DNA of 64,000 nucleotides from assembly GCA_013399875.1 (NCBI GenBank), contig VXAZ01006880.1, positions 124,001 to 188,000 of the forward strand, given 5' to 3'. Under the pieces are notes generated by a model that saw only the letters and a program-made list of their open reading frames with translations, was not told where the DNA came from and searched no databases. Below, in pieces: positions 22,200-36,803 of the stretch (the first letter of the stretch is position 1; every line of letters begins with the position of its first letter). Position numbers and translations under genes: made by a program. This DNA is from Gymnorhina tibicen. Taxonomy: Eukaryota; Chordata; Aves; Passeriformes; Artamidae.

Positions 22200-25100
22200 T
22201 AGTTCAGCTACTTGGGGACATTTTAAATATTCTAGAAATTAAAGGTGAGAGATATTTTACCAGAGAATTAGATTTATGTTTTCCTTGTTCTGATTTCAAC
22301 AGTGCCCGTGTGCTCTATCTTAAATAATAACAATTTCTCCATCACCATAAATATGAAGTCTGGGTATTCCTGGTGTTGAGTGATTGTGATTGAGATGATC
22401 TAGATTGTTCGTGTTCGTTAGATGTAAGTCTTGAAATCTCAGCCAATTTGTGAATTTTATGGCTAAAACCCCACATCCCTGCTGCCTGCTTTTCTGTAAG
22501 CCCAGGCTGCTGTCCTTTTTCAGTCATTAGGTCCACTTCCCACTGGCTCTGGATAATCCTTGCTCGTGCTGTTTCTTCCTGAAGCTATCTCCTGTGCTTA
22601 CCAGCACTGTGACAGAAACTGTTTGGTATTTATCGTCACAGTTCTGCAAAAGGAGTGAAGCAGTGGCTTAAAGTAAGATTTGGTGACTATTTTCTATATA
22701 TATGTGTGTGCTGTTGTATTCATTTGCCTAGCCAGAAAACTCTCTGGATGGTTTGTTTTGAGCTAAGTACTGAAAGCCTGTGAAGCAGGGGGAAATATTA
22801 AGATTACTTTATTTCCTCCTTTGTAAACAGTTCATGTAATCCAGCAGGATTTGCCATTCCATCAAAAGAATTCCTTTGTCTATCCATAAACTGGTTTAAT
22901 TCTTTTAGATTCAGGACTCATTAATAACATAATGTGGTTTACGTTTTAGAGCAGGGTACCTCTGACTGTTGCCAAATCACTTTGTTAGAGAGTGTTCACT
23001 GACTGATATATAACATACACTGTTGTAGCTAGCATGGTTTATCATTTTCTTTTACAGTATTAATTTTTTTTTTACCCCTCAAGCCATGTTGGGATTGTAG
23101 TGGCCCTTTACATCTGGCTTAAAAAAAAAAAAAAGGAAAGCTACAGGAACAGGGGACGATAGTTGCTTTTCAGCAGTGGCAGCTGGAGACTGGGTGCGAT
23201 ATCCAAAGGTGTGTAAAATAACACAGAGGCTTGCATGTAAACAACAAACTCATCTCAGAGTTCCATCACTAAGCACGGAGAGAAACCAGTGTTAGGTTTG
23301 GACTTGCCATTTCTTGTTTCCCTAGAGAATAAACTTGAATGATTTTTTTTTTAATTCAATGTTTGTTTTTTTTGACAGAACCTTTGTACTTCCACTGTAA
23401 AAGGTAAGAAGTCATTTTGAATGCTACTCTCAACTGGGTAACAAAGGACTTGCTGGAGATCAGCTTGATTTTATTATTGTTCTGGTAGGTTTCAGATCTT
23501 TCATAGCAGTGAACTGAATTTCAATGAAATAGAAACAGGAGACACTTTAGTCTTCACTTTTGATTAAATCTCACCCAGTCTTCAGCATGAACCACTGTTA
23601 TTTATAACTTGGAGATCTGGATCAAGACTCAAAGAAGAGGAAAGTTCTGTCTAATAAGTCCTGGCACCAAACCAACTGTATACAAATGACTGTTGAGTTT
23701 TAATTTTAGGTGCCCAGGAAACTCCAAACTTCAAACATAGTATCACCCCAGATTTCCAAGGACTGCCTGGTCACCAGGTGCTTACCAGATGATTTACTGA
23801 CTCATATGAAAGAAAACACAGACATTTTTGAAAATCAGGAACTGAAAAACACGTAACTGCTACTGAAGCTGTGTAAGGTATGTGCATACAATAAATTGCA
23901 AATGTACTCTGATTTAATATTGTACACATCCAGCCAAGAAGACAATCTTCTTCTTTATTGAATATTTAGAGTAGAAATAAAAGTTAAAATTAAATAGTTC
24001 TCCTCAGCATAAATGCATTACATAGTAAATTAATATGAAATATTGTTACTTCTTCTGTATGCATTTTTTGGTTTTCTTAAATGAAAAAGCCCTCAACCTA
24101 GACATAAAAAAAGACAAAAACCCTGCTGTAAATATACAGACTTTTTGCAGCATACATCACTTTCCAAAACCTAAGAATAGTTAGGTAGGCATCTCTTAAA
24201 TACTTTGCATGTACACAATAAAACGTTTCTTTAGTGAATGGTAGGCTGACACTGTGGCAGGAGAACAGGGGAGAAGAAAGCAGGAGATGCATTTACATGT
24301 TGGTGCTGATTACAACACACCAGCTTTGTTGTCTTAAACTAAGAGCATCATCAAACCAATTCCTGTGATCTCGAACACCAAAGCAAATGAATTGCTATAA
24401 AATGCCACACAATAGATTTTTTTCCACTACCATTCCAGCTGATTATTTGGAATAAGAATTAACAATTAATTAACATTATTCTGATTCAAAGTTAGGTAAT
24501 TAAGTCTGTAATTAGGTCTGATTTTTAGAACAGATGAGAATGCAATTCCTTCTATATTCCAAGGAAGATAAATTGTCTGGAGGGGGAGTACATGCCAGCA
24601 GTTGAGATGGAAGGTTCTGGAAGGAGACCATGCTAAGAGGGTTATGGATTTCCAAGAAGAGAAATATATGCCAAACACTAGAGATGAATATCAAAAATAG
24701 AGGTGCAGGTCACCTGGCTGGCACTGTAGGAAGCAGAGCAAGTCTGGGGAACCAAGGAAGAAGTTTGCTTTAGTGTTGTTTGCTGTCCACTTGTGTATTC
24801 CCCATGAGAACACTGTGCTTCAAAGATTATCTGCCTTTACCTTCTCCAGCCACGTTACTCAATTCTGACATTTCAGAGAGTTAAATCTCTTATCCAGATA
24901 TCAACACCTTGTATGGCAGATTCTTTTATAAAATTGCTCTTCCTCTTTAGCCAGAAGAAAACATAATCTAGATTTTACACAGAAGACAATCTTTTCAGAA
25001 TTATTAACAGTAGGGTGGGTACTTGTGAAGGAAGGAGTTTCTCTAACAGCTAAATACATGTTATTGTATGTCATCCCTAAGGTAGCGTGATTAACCTCCA

Positions 25101-28100
25101 GTGGGGGTATCATTCATTCTTCTGGAACTTTGGAAACAGTTGTAACTTTCCAGGCTGCATTTCACCAGTGTATTGTTTATCATTACTCTGCCAGAATATT
25201 AAGCAGGCGTACCCTCGTGTTCTGATCTTAAAACATTCTGTAGCACCTATTTCACCAAGCAAGTTCAGTTTCATTTACTGTAAAGTAAGCTGTGTTTTCT
25301 GGAATGCACCAAAGGGTGTGGAAAACTGTCTAAATATGCCTGCACTAGGGACAGAAAACAGAATTATATAGGAGGAAGAGAATTGCTGGTACCTAAGACT
25401 GTTTAAAAAAAATTCACCTACTAACTTACTGTATTACCTTGTAACAGCTGGAGTGATGCAGAGAAGGATGTCTGGAAAATAAGTCATTTGCAATTAAGTA
25501 TGGACATAGATATATCACTCATAAGTTTTCAAGTTCTAGTATGGAGAGAAAGAAACAGGACTCAAAGCCTGTAATACAACTGTCCCCTAGATTTGAAAGA
25601 AACTTGCTTCTTGTTGTGACCTGGATTTTCCACAGGGTGTTTTTAATCTTCAACTCATAATAGAATAAAACATTTACTATCTTAAACTTTAAGAATGTCA
25701 GGATTTCCATCCTTGACATTTAGATCCACTGCCAAACCACCAAAGTAACTGTTATCCTTAAAACAGCAGATTAATTTCTATGGCAGTAAATAAACTAAGG
25801 AAAAGACAGCAGTGTATTAGAGAGAGGGTAAACACTGCTCTATCTTCTTGAGAAAAGTTTCATTGTGCTTCATAAATAATATCCTTCATCTCTAATGTTT
25901 ACTCCAGTGTTACTGCCTCTCACTGATTCATTATTTGCAGTCTTTTTCTGAGAAAGAAAAGTGCTGTCATTGCTCTTTTGTCTCAGCAGCAGAATTGTTA
26001 TAATATGCCAGTGTGTTTCTAACAGCACAAATGCACCATGATCTTTGAACACCAGGCTCCTCTCTGCAGTTTTCAGAGACTCGAGAAAGAACAGAAGTTT
26101 TGCTGTGCTGGGTAAACACGTGGTGGTCAGCCACAGCATTGTGACTGTTGACTGCAACTAAAACAAGGCAAGAGCCATCAACTCAATCTTCCACTCAGGG
26201 GCCATTGAAGTCAAGGGTAGATACCCAGAACAAGGGGCACATTTCTGCTGAATTCAGCCAGAGAATGGTTCTTTGGTAGTTAATTTTTTATGAGTACGGA
26301 AGTAGCCATAAGGCCTCTGTTTGCAGATTGCTTTGCAGAATCTACCTGTCATACCTGTTGCTGACCTTTCCAGTTCCAGCAAACTGTGTGTACCCACTGT
26401 TCCATTTTCCAGACTTCCTCATCTTCTTTTCTCATATCTCTTTCCTTACCTTCTTCCCTTGAGGCGGTTTTCTTCCTTTGCTCTGTTTTGGCATCTGTAA
26501 GTATTTTGCGGGATGGGTCTTAGGCTTATGTGATGACACAGTACCTCCAAAGGAACTGTGGTAAATCATAAATGCAATATTGCTGAAAACCTTAGAGGGC
26601 TCCATAAAAAGACATCATCTTTATAAATTTGTGCAGAAAAGAACTCTTAAGGAAAACCATCCTTTTCAGAGCGCTTAAATGAATTTCTGAGGGTGTACAC
26701 TGCTTGGAACAGCCTCAGATTGACCAAGAAGTCAGTACAGAGAAAAGATGCAGAAAATAATCCTGTTGAGCATATTACTTGCAGCAAAGTCCTTACCTGG
26801 AGAAATAGCTCCAGAATTATTCAAATTCCTCATGAAGCTTCTCAGACTGCACAAAGCCACTTGTTAAGAAAAGTGAATTACAGACATTGGACCTTGGCTG
26901 TCAGCAGCTTGTCTCCTGAAACAGACCTTTTGGATGTACATAGATGTACACACTTTTAATTATGGATTTTCAAATAAAAATGTGAAAATGGCGAAGTCCC
27001 GAAGTTCAGGCCTACATTCTCCTTCTCTTGAGCCCATTAGCAGGTGCAAGATAAACGAGTTTTTTCAGCTTGCTGTGGATGCAGCTGCCTTGACGATGGC
27101 CCCAGCAACCCTACGGCATCTTCAGGTGTTCTCCTACCTAGCTGACCATGCAGGTCTGTGGTTGTTGTTTTATGCTCTCTCCACTACCTTCTTTGCTGAC
27201 AACTGGGCCTGTTTGCAGAAGTGCAAAGCTCTTTTCATTCAAAGCTCTTTTTCTCCTGTGCTGATCCAGGGAATGGTTAGCAGCCTTTCAGTGTTGCAGC
27301 TCACCCATGGTGCAGCCAAAGGCCTGATGCAATGATCTGCCTGCCGGTGTGTTGGCTGTTCCACGGATTCATCCAAACCTGTGGGTCACCTTCACCTACA
27401 GGAATCTAGACCACTATTCTCTCTGCTTTCTTCTGTGGCTCCCAGTCTCTGAGTATAGAGGTAAATTAAGTTATCTCTGTGGAGCCTTTTCTGAGTACAG
27501 AAATACTCAGGTGCAGAGAGCTTAGGTTCACTAGAACAGGAGTTCCAGTCACTTATTTCAGTCTAGCAATTTAGTCTGGGTGATGACAGTTCACCTCTGC
27601 ATCCTGTTTTCTGTAGTGTGGTATGATGGATGAGCTAAAGTAAAACAGGAACAAGACACATGAGGAATCTATTCAAAGTTATACATAGAGGTGGGGAGAA
27701 GGAGGGAATTTTCTAGTGATTACACCCTGGCTCATGAGACTTAATTATCCAAAACAGTCTGATAGCTAATGAAATTTTTTTGCATAGCTAACTCCCATTA
27801 TTAGTTCTGAGGAGGTGTGAGGCTTTCTTTCCACTTCAGGGAATTTCTTGTGTAAGTTTCTTCTGAAGGTGAAAAATATCGTATTTCCCTAACTGCAACA
27901 GGCTCTGAGAAACAAACTCTGAGAATCAAGCTCTGTTTTCAGCAACTGAATTTTCGATTTCATATTGTTTGATAGTTTCATCTGCTACAGAAGTTTCTTT
28001 CCCCTTTTCAATACATACCTTGTACAAATGGTTAGCTCCCACTTCAGCCCATGCTATAATATCTTTAAAGTGCACCTTTTTCAGAGTAAACCCATTGAGC

Positions 28101-31100
28101 TATTCTATAATTTATCTATTCAAATCTTTGGCACTGTATAAGAAAAGGCAGAATTATCACAACCACTAGCTCAAATGGCAAAGCCTCTTTGGAACACCAG
28201 CCTTTTTGTCCAAAACTTGATTGAATTGTCATCTATATTTGGGTTTGTTTTTTAACAGATAGGCAAATTGTAGTGTTCATGCATTGGTGATCTAGACTAT
28301 AAATTGTTCAGTACACAGAGCAGGTAATCGCTTGACAACACCAAACTCTACAGGTCAGTTAGTATGAGATGTCTTTGGTAATTTTTAAGACCTTCTATTT
28401 TGGTGTTTATTTTGATCATCTAAATATATTTCTAAAAACTTAATGGAAGAATTTATTTTTTTTCCTTCTGAAAGCAAAGGGCCCCGCCTGGCATGGCAAA
28501 CTGAGTGAAATCACGAAGAAAAAAAGTAGAACATTAATAGTTCCTCTTTATGCTTGTCACGTCTCCTTTGAGAGTAACTATTTGAAATGCTGACTGCAGC
28601 CCCATATTAACATGGGCACAGAAATAAAGATGAGTTAATCCTCCCACTGACTTCATGTCATGCTGGACTAACTGCATTTTAACAAACAGAACTCATATTT
28701 TCAGGCTGAAATGTGCTGCCTCAGTTCACCTACTTTCCAGACACGGACATTTGCTAATTCAGAAAATGCAACATTTGCTGCTGTCTGTGTGCATATATGT
28801 TGTGTCTTCTGCTGCCCTAACAGAGCTATTGGGTCATAAGGAGAGCACGCTCTAGTGATGTTATTTGACTTCTCACCTGGAATGGCCACTAACTGTGGAT
28901 ACAGAAGAAGGAAACAGAGTATTGCATGAAAGCTGACAAAGCTCAGAAAGGCATTTTTTTTCCTTCTCAAAGGCATAAAGAGGAAGAACCCACTCGTCAT
29001 GAGAACAGGATCTAATGCTCCTCAGACTGGGATCAGAGGTGCATGCAAGGAGGCTTCTCATTCCAATGAAATCTTCTGGAATAAATGTTAGCTCCACATG
29101 AAGGAAGAATACAGGTTTTTTTCATGTTTTTATTATGATTGTAATGGTCTTTCCTGGTGAATGTTGAATGCTGAAGTGGTTTTTTTCTTGCCATCTAGCA
29201 TCTGAACATTATGAAGGGGCAAATGAGACATCTCTTGACTTTCAACACTGCTTTACAGATTCTGAGAGAACATGTGCTTCCAAACAAGGCAATCAATTCA
29301 CTGTTTCTTTCAGAAGGAAGAGAGAGACTTTGGTGCATGCTTTTATGAGAGATTTTCTCACATGTATTTTGCACACAGCTGTTCCAGTACTAACAATTAT
29401 ATTCCTAATTCATGCCCTGGGACTTCTTAATCTCTTGGGCTGTCAAAAGTACTGAACATCTTGGAAGCTAATGAGAGAAGTCTCAGATAAAAAAGGAATA
29501 TATGGACATTAAGCATCTTACAATACATGGACAACTGGACTAGAAGTCAGTCTGGTTGTTTAAGGCAGAATTATAGAGGCCAGTAGAGAAGTAATTCTTA
29601 AATCTGGCCTTTTTTTCTGTGCTTGGAATTCTACCTTAGTCATTCCTCAAGGTATATGAAATTCCTGGTTAGAAACCCCCTTCTGGAGTTCAGAGGCCCA
29701 TTTTCCCTTTTAGACAGGATTCTGGCTCAGTGGGGTGGTGTTTTTAGCGTGCATTCCTCTGAAAGGAAATCTGAGTAAGCCTATGCCTTATTAATTATTA
29801 CTTCCTCTAAATAAAAATTATCTTACTGTTCAGTTTTGGTTGAACAGTAAAATCAATATTTCCCATCAATGGTAAGAACTCTGATCACACTTTTAAGTCT
29901 CATGATCTTGATGAATTTTGTAATTGGACTTTCTGAGCATATTCACTAGCAGGAACCAAAATCATTTAAATGACACAAGCCATAGGTCTAATCTCCCTCA
30001 AAGCTGAAATTAGATTGTTGGCACTCACAGCCTTGAGCTGAGACCTCCCTGAATTCTTCCTGGTTTGTATGAGTCTGTTTTGGTTTGGTTCTTTGTAGGC
30101 ATACATTTCTTGGGTTTGCTGTCTAATGGTGAATCAGTGCTCTGTCTCTTCAGAGAGAGCGAAAAGGGCCCAACATTTATCAGTGAAAATAGGCATAACC
30201 CTCCTGCCTGCAGCCTGTTTTTCAGTGGGAAGTGATGTCTCCTGCAAAAGAAAGGTGTAAATATCTTCTTTCTTTCAGTCATAATACTTGATGGGAGAAG
30301 GTGAAAGTGTTGTCTTCTAAATGACTGGGACCACTTTCTACAGGTGTTTCTTTATTAAGTGCAGCACCAGAGAAGTAAACATTTGAAAGTGCCAAAGGAA
30401 TTGCAGCACACCGTGGCTTCACGATCAGTCTTTCTGGGTGGGATAATCCTGGCCAAAGATGACGTGTGTGTCAGTGAAGGAATTTGTCAAATACTGAGTG
30501 GTAGTTCACAACAAGTGAAGCCAAGGGAAGCCTTGGATTGTGAGGAGCTAGACTGAGATAACAGCAAAGCCTGCACTCATGGGTTACATGAGGATGATTA
30601 TCCCCCTGCCACAAAGTTTTCCATGATTATACTACATAGCTACAATCCACGCAAACGTTGTCCTGCTATAGCAACATGACTCATTTGTTCTTTTAAAGAC
30701 ATTTCTATTACATCAGGGAGACAATTTTTGGAAATCTGATAATTTTCACTGAGTCAGTTAACTATCTTGTCTTTTCCAGATGTGTCTGGTTATCTTCTGA
30801 GTAAGCTTGGAGAATGTGAGTGTGAATGGCTGTTGTTGGGGTCTGTCTGTCTACTGGCAGAAAATACCCTAGAGTAAATACGTGGTTTGTATGACATGCT
30901 GGTATTATTCATGCACATACTAACTAGGTGAGAGAACAATTTAGCAAACCGGTAAATATTTTTTTTTTTTTTAGTAAATTGAAGAATGCCCTTTCAGGAA
31001 GAGAGAACTCCTCTTTATCAAAGGACTTTTCCAGGTTGTTTGTGCTTGGAACAATAATTTTTAAATTGGTACAGAATAAATCTATAACAAAAGTCCAAAT

Positions 31101-34100
31101 ACTGCTTTGTGTTATACAAACTACACTTTATGAAAAATGAACTTTATATCACAATAGATAAATCACAGATAGTAAGCTTTAAGGAACTTTAAACGTTGAT
31201 ATGATAAAAATATGAGATTGTCTATTATCATGTTTTCTATTTCAAAATTATTTTTGTTATAACTGTATGCCAAGGTATTTTCTCTGAATTTTTGGAAATT
31301 TCTTAACTGAAGTTTTTTACCTGAAGTCATCAAAAGAAATCAGTACTATATCTATGTATGTATCGTTTTATTGGAAAAGTTTATAATAGAAAGCTATGTG
31401 TGTGAGAGCGCATTGATGTGTGTGCTATTTAACAGAAGAGACAGATTTTCTTGTATATGAAACATTAAGCCTGCAGTAGTCATTTGATATAAATCAGAAC
31501 AAACAAGCAGATAAACAAATCCCACTGGGTAAATTGGAAAAAGTCCTGCCTGCATGCTGCCCGTATGATTTGTGTGTAAATGGACAATGATATACCCTTG
31601 TAACTGGAAAATATAAAAATTAGAGTGAGGCAAGGCTAGGTTTATTTAAAAAAAAAAAGTGTTTTCTTAAAATGGCTGTAGGGAGAATATAGGCACTGAT
31701 TTTTAAATACTGTTGTTTTGTTGTTTCACTGACATAACTATTCCGCAAGAAAAAAACCTGTGTGCTCAAGAGGAATTCGGGCAGTGCTTGTTGTAATTCT
31801 CAGTTTCAGGTAAATCTCAGCCTAAGTGCTTGTGGAATGGCTCGTGACTGTCTCGAAGCTGGTAAGATTTACAGTATGGAAATAGAACAGCAGGGAATTC
31901 CCCAAGCTTGGTGCTTGGTAACTTAGAAACACTGATTCCCTTAATTTAAATTGCTTAAGAAGTGTCTCCTCCATCTCTGGAAAGCTGCGTTATGCAAGCC
32001 TGGAGCCAGCAGACCACTGCTGTCTCGGGGTACTCTGATGTGCTGCTGGCACTGTAAACATTCCTATGGCTGCGTGTGGAGCTACCAAGTAGGAGGTTTG
32101 CTCAGCGTCGCAGCAGGCAGAGGCAGCTGAATTAATAACTGCTCAGCTATTAATGCTGCTCTCACAGGATCACCATAACCAGCTCCTAAGAAATAACATG
32201 CCTCAGCTTGCTGGGTTGCCTTTAGTTTTACTTTCCTGCTTGCATAGGCAGCTCTTGCTGCAGCAAACAGGAGCATTTTGGGCTTCAGCTTAATCAAAAT
32301 ACTCACAAACATTGTAATGAAATGATTCTTTCAAAATCTTACTTTATTCTAGGACCACTTCTTAAAAAAATTTTAACACCCTTTGCTGTTTGCTTTTACA
32401 CAAAATGAGACAAACCAAACACCTGTGAAACCTGGAACCGAAGTTGCAACTGCTCACAGTTATAGGGTATCTGCCTGGCATTATACTGCAGGTATGTCAA
32501 GATTAAAAATAACAACAGAGCCGTCCTAATTAACACATAGGTGTTGTTTTGGCAATCAGGAGCTCTTAAAATATGAATTCACTGGATCAAGCTCTAAGAT
32601 CTTGTCTCCCCTGTACTCCAACTTTATATGAAAGACACATCTGCAATTTGTTTCCTGCATTTATTCCTGTTTGCTTTAACATGTGGTATGCCTAGTATCT
32701 CCACAGAAGTTTGCATGCAAATCATCTAAGTTTAGATTTTTCAAGGCATTGATTGATCACATTTGGCTGGTGTTTGGACATAGAGCAAGTGAAAGAGCGA
32801 AGCATGAGTTAAATCACACTGGGTTTGTTACGGGGAGGGTACCACAAGCTTTAATCCTGCTAATGCAAGCCAAAAACCAAGCAAGCCTACAAGAGGACAC
32901 AGAAAGCACCTGGAAAAATATAGCATAGGGAGAGCAGGTACAAAAATGTCTATGCATGTGTCTGGGGGCTGGTTTTATATTTCTTCTAAGCAAACTTTAT
33001 TTAAAAATATTTTGCCATGGAAAAAGACCAGTTAGGATCTTTAACACTTAAGAAAATAATCACTTGTTTCCTAAGTATTTTCTCTTCTTTTTTTCCACTC
33101 AATGCATCATAAACTTGTTTTGGAATTTTTTTTTTTTAATCATTACGGGAACAGGCCAGAAAGGAGCAATAATTATATAACGCATTACAAAATAAGGTAC
33201 GGCTGAAACCAGAAAAACAGCAAAGCAACCTGCTTGTGGTTTATTTCCTGGGTGAGAAAAACAGCTTAGGGTGTGACTGGGAAGAGGAGCTTTGTGCCAT
33301 GGAAGTGTAGCAATCACCACCCATGAATAAGGAGCTGTTGAATAATGGACAGTGAAGTTTTGGGGTGCAGATGACTAACATTAGACCTAATTTCATTCCC
33401 TGCATCCTGCCCATGACTGTGAGAAAGGTTCTCCATATTTTTTGCCCATCTGGCTATGCATCTGGTTTTAGCCAGGATTAAATCAGCTGCACACAGAATG
33501 CTGATGATTAACTTGCTGTAACTATGTAAAGAATGCTTCTTTGCATTTAAGAGCAGGACCCAGAATTTTGATCAGATTCCAAGTCACCATGTTTTTCCTC
33601 CTTTAATTCTAACTTATATTCATCAAATAAACTATTGTCAAAACAATATGCTTTCAATCAGTTGCTGTATTGCAGTGACAAATTTATCCTCAAATGCAGC
33701 CTGCAGTTAGAGTCAATTGATGATGATGGACTGCCAAATAAATAGCAATTGTTGTCCATTATAAGTACCCATATAATAAATATTGACTAGATATTGCTGT
33801 GTAAAACTGGTGGATGGAGAAAATTAAATTGATGTGGTTTGTATTTTACTTGGCAGTTTTAAAGTTGAGATGTGAATTATACAGGATGTCTGATATGAAT
33901 GTCAAACAGCATCCTAAGATAATTTACTTCATGCCAGTCAAAAGGTAACAGCAAAATCCCGTGATTCATTAGCTATAAAATATGAAGGGCACTAAAATAA
34001 AGTTCATGTCTTTTAAAGAGACAAAACTGGTGATTCTTGGAACATAGTGATCAGGAAATTAAAAAGAAAAGAGAAAAAGTATTGCTAGAATGGAAAGTAA

Positions 34101-36607
34101 ACCTAATAGGAAAGTGAACTTCACTGTTAGACGCTACTATGTTAATTAGATTTCTGATTAATAATGCTGGATTGGCAGCTTGGAATGCAAAGGGATTTTT
34201 AATTAAGAAAAGAAATTCTGCTCACTTGAACAGTACTTTAGAAATGGCATTAGATCAGTGGTATTGAGCTCTATATGTAGAACAGATAAATAGCTGGGTT
34301 GCTTGATTCTTGGTACTTGAAAGAATATATGTTGCCAGATCTTCTCTTCTGTATTAGACTGCCACATTTTGCTGACTTGAGATACTACATTAGATGGTCC
34401 TTTAACTTAATTCCTTAATTCCTTTAAAACTTCAAATTTTTATATATGCTCTTCAGGATTTTTTTTGAAAGTCCATGTGTATATGAATCGCAGGAATCTT
34501 TAGTAGTTCATGTTTTGGGCTGTTGTTACCAATATGTAACTTGATTGATCTGCCTTTAGTGGATGCTAATTAAGGGGAAAACCATTTAAAACACCTGCAG
34601 AACCTAGGATTTTCCCAGTTTGGCGTAATTTCCCATTGCCATCTTAAGATAATTCTGTTTCAATCTGCTGTAGTAACTATCAGCTGGCGTGCAATCAGAT
34701 AAAATTGTTATTAATAGTCCACAGGGCCTTCCTTAGTTTCTCTCTCTGTTTCTCTCTTGGCACATGTGATCTCCTTATGACTCCCTACGATTAAACTTCC
34801 CGCTAATTGTATCAGGACATTCCCCAGCTGATAAGGGAGGCTGGAACTGGAAAATGTCCACTGTGGAGCAGGAGTGGAAAATCTTCCTGGAGCACAGTGA
34901 GCTCCAGGAGTTTTCAGGCATGAGTTTATTTCTTTGTCAAGGATTTCCTCCCACTGAGCAGTACAGGAGGAATGTGTTTACAGGATTTATTTTTTTAAGA
35001 GCCCAGATACTGTCTAAAAATACTGTAGCTGAGGTATTAAAGCAGCATTTTTATTTGAAAGGGCCTCTGCTGCTCTGCCCTGTGGTGGTGCCTCAGAGTG
35101 AAATTGGTGTTTGGAGGAGAAAATCACAGCAGAATTTTCTAGGCTTGCTTGGAGATGGTTGTGTGCAGGCAGAGCAGTTTTAGCCCCTTAGCAAGAGGCT
35201 GTACTTTATTCTAGATGGAGGAGATAAGAAGTTTGATGGTGAGAGATGTTCCAACGTGTGAAAGTGGTGTCCATTCAATTCTATCTTATCAGCAGAGGTT
35301 CTTAGAGGACACAGCCAGCTTGACTGGGATGGGTTCTTTTGCTTAAATATGAGCTTGGTAAATAATCTGGAAATTCCAGGGAAAATGGGGGATCTTGGGG
35401 TGTTTTTAATTAATCTCTCTCCTTATTAGTCATATGTGAATATGCTCATCTCCATAGCTTAAAACTCATTGCTCTCTCTCCCTGTTGCTTATTTTTGGTT
35501 TTCCCACTGTCACTGTCTTTAACCTGGCAATAGATATCCCAAGGTGTCCCACTAAGTATCCCAAGAAACCATTTGAAATTAAACAGAAAAGGAAATAAGC
35601 TGATAATTATATAGACATGAAGTTTGGAGAGAACATTAATACAGTCCCAAAGTCAAGCATTCAAGCAGTAGGAAATCGCAGAAAAAGGTTTATCTTTGCT
35701 TGCATTTTTTTAGCTTCTTTATACATCTGATTACAACTCTCTCTTTCAATGCATATCACATGCTTCCTTCTCTCCTAACCCTCCCAGGAGCCCAGAGATG
35801 CTTAGTGCATGACATACACAGTGCTGCTCACTTAACAAGCATCTTTTCAGTGTTTTGCTTATGCCTCATTTTTCTCTGTTTGGTGTTTAGGGCTGTGTCT
35901 GATGACCAAGATGGGCTTTGAGATGGCTTTTGCTTTTGTATAGTGCCTGAATGCTTCAAAAGCAGTTTGTCTTCACAAAGGCCCCTGAGACAAGCAAATC
36001 TTATCACCTCCAGGAGGTTTTAGGGTTAAAACAAACAATTAGCTTGATTTGAGACTGTTTAGTTCTGACAAATCTGAAACATGTAGGAAATCTTGTTTGA
36101 GAATGTGTAGGAGTAAACTGAATTTCATACTTTCGAAGTGTAGCTCTCTCAAACTTCACTTGCAGCTGTGAGCCAGTGAGATGATTTCTTTACTGGAGCT
36201 GCAGCAGCAGTTCAGATACCTAGAAACTAACATGCAGACTTCATTTGTTTGAAAAAAAAAAATACTAGGTCAAGCCACTTCCCCAGTTTCAGGCAGAAAA
36301 TACAAGGCAGAGAGAGAAATTCAGTTTAGCCATTAATTCTCAACCCTGAGCACACCTTTTTCTCCTGCAGGCCCTTAGTCTAACTGCTGTGTACCCCCCA
36401 GTCTCTGTGAGGATTATGGGTGCTGCCAATGGAGAAATCACTTTTGCTTCAGAGCTTTCCTGACTTCCCAGAGTGTTTTGTAGCATGCATGCTGAATAAA
36501 GTATTAATTGTGAAATTGGGAAGGTGATTTCTTTATGCATATAGGGAACTGATGCATCAAGACTGATTTATGAATATACACCAATGAATGCTGGTATCTC
36601 CTCATTT
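22200..36607. other. Intergenic sequence, 14 kb without recognised genes
   Basis: Mostly unique AT-rich DNA. A poly-A run lies at 23121-23134, a poly-T run near 30959-30972, a 10-bp inverted repeat at 29823-29850, and a microexon-like element at 23379-23403 (see findings). A 133-codon open frame at 26934-27335 (+) was read through without recognising any domain. It lacks a plausible exon context and is probably chance. Stretches near 32.1-32.3, 33.64-33.78 and 34.6-34.72 kb look unique and non-degraded and could be regulatory, but this cannot be shown without alignment. Confidence 0.6.
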
Positions 36608-36803
36608 TCATGGAATCACTGAAAGGCTTGAGGTGGAAGAGAACTTAAAGATCATCTACTTCTGATCCCCTGTCATGGGCAGGGACACTTTTCACTAGAC
36701 CAGGTTGCTCAGACCCCATGCAGCTTTGAGCACTTCCAGGGATGAGGCATCCACAGCTTTTCTGAACAGCCTGTTCCAGTGCCTCACCACACACTTCATG
36801 GTG
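36608..36803 (-). mobile_element. CR1 LINE fragment, reverse orientation
   Basis: Reads ATGGAATCACTGAAAGGCTT, GAACTTAAAGATCATCTACT, CATGGGCAGGGACACTTTTC, CTAGACCAGGTTGCTCAGA and CTGTTCCAGTGCCTCACCAC, the reverse complement of the CR1 3' UTR. The 3' terminal octamer is reduced to a single copy, and the right end fades at about 36,800. Confidence 0.88.

Noticed and set aside
26934..27335. 133-codon open frame on the + strand
   Set aside because: No recognised domain and no homology I can name. Its length is within chance for 64 kb, and there is no promoter or splice context.
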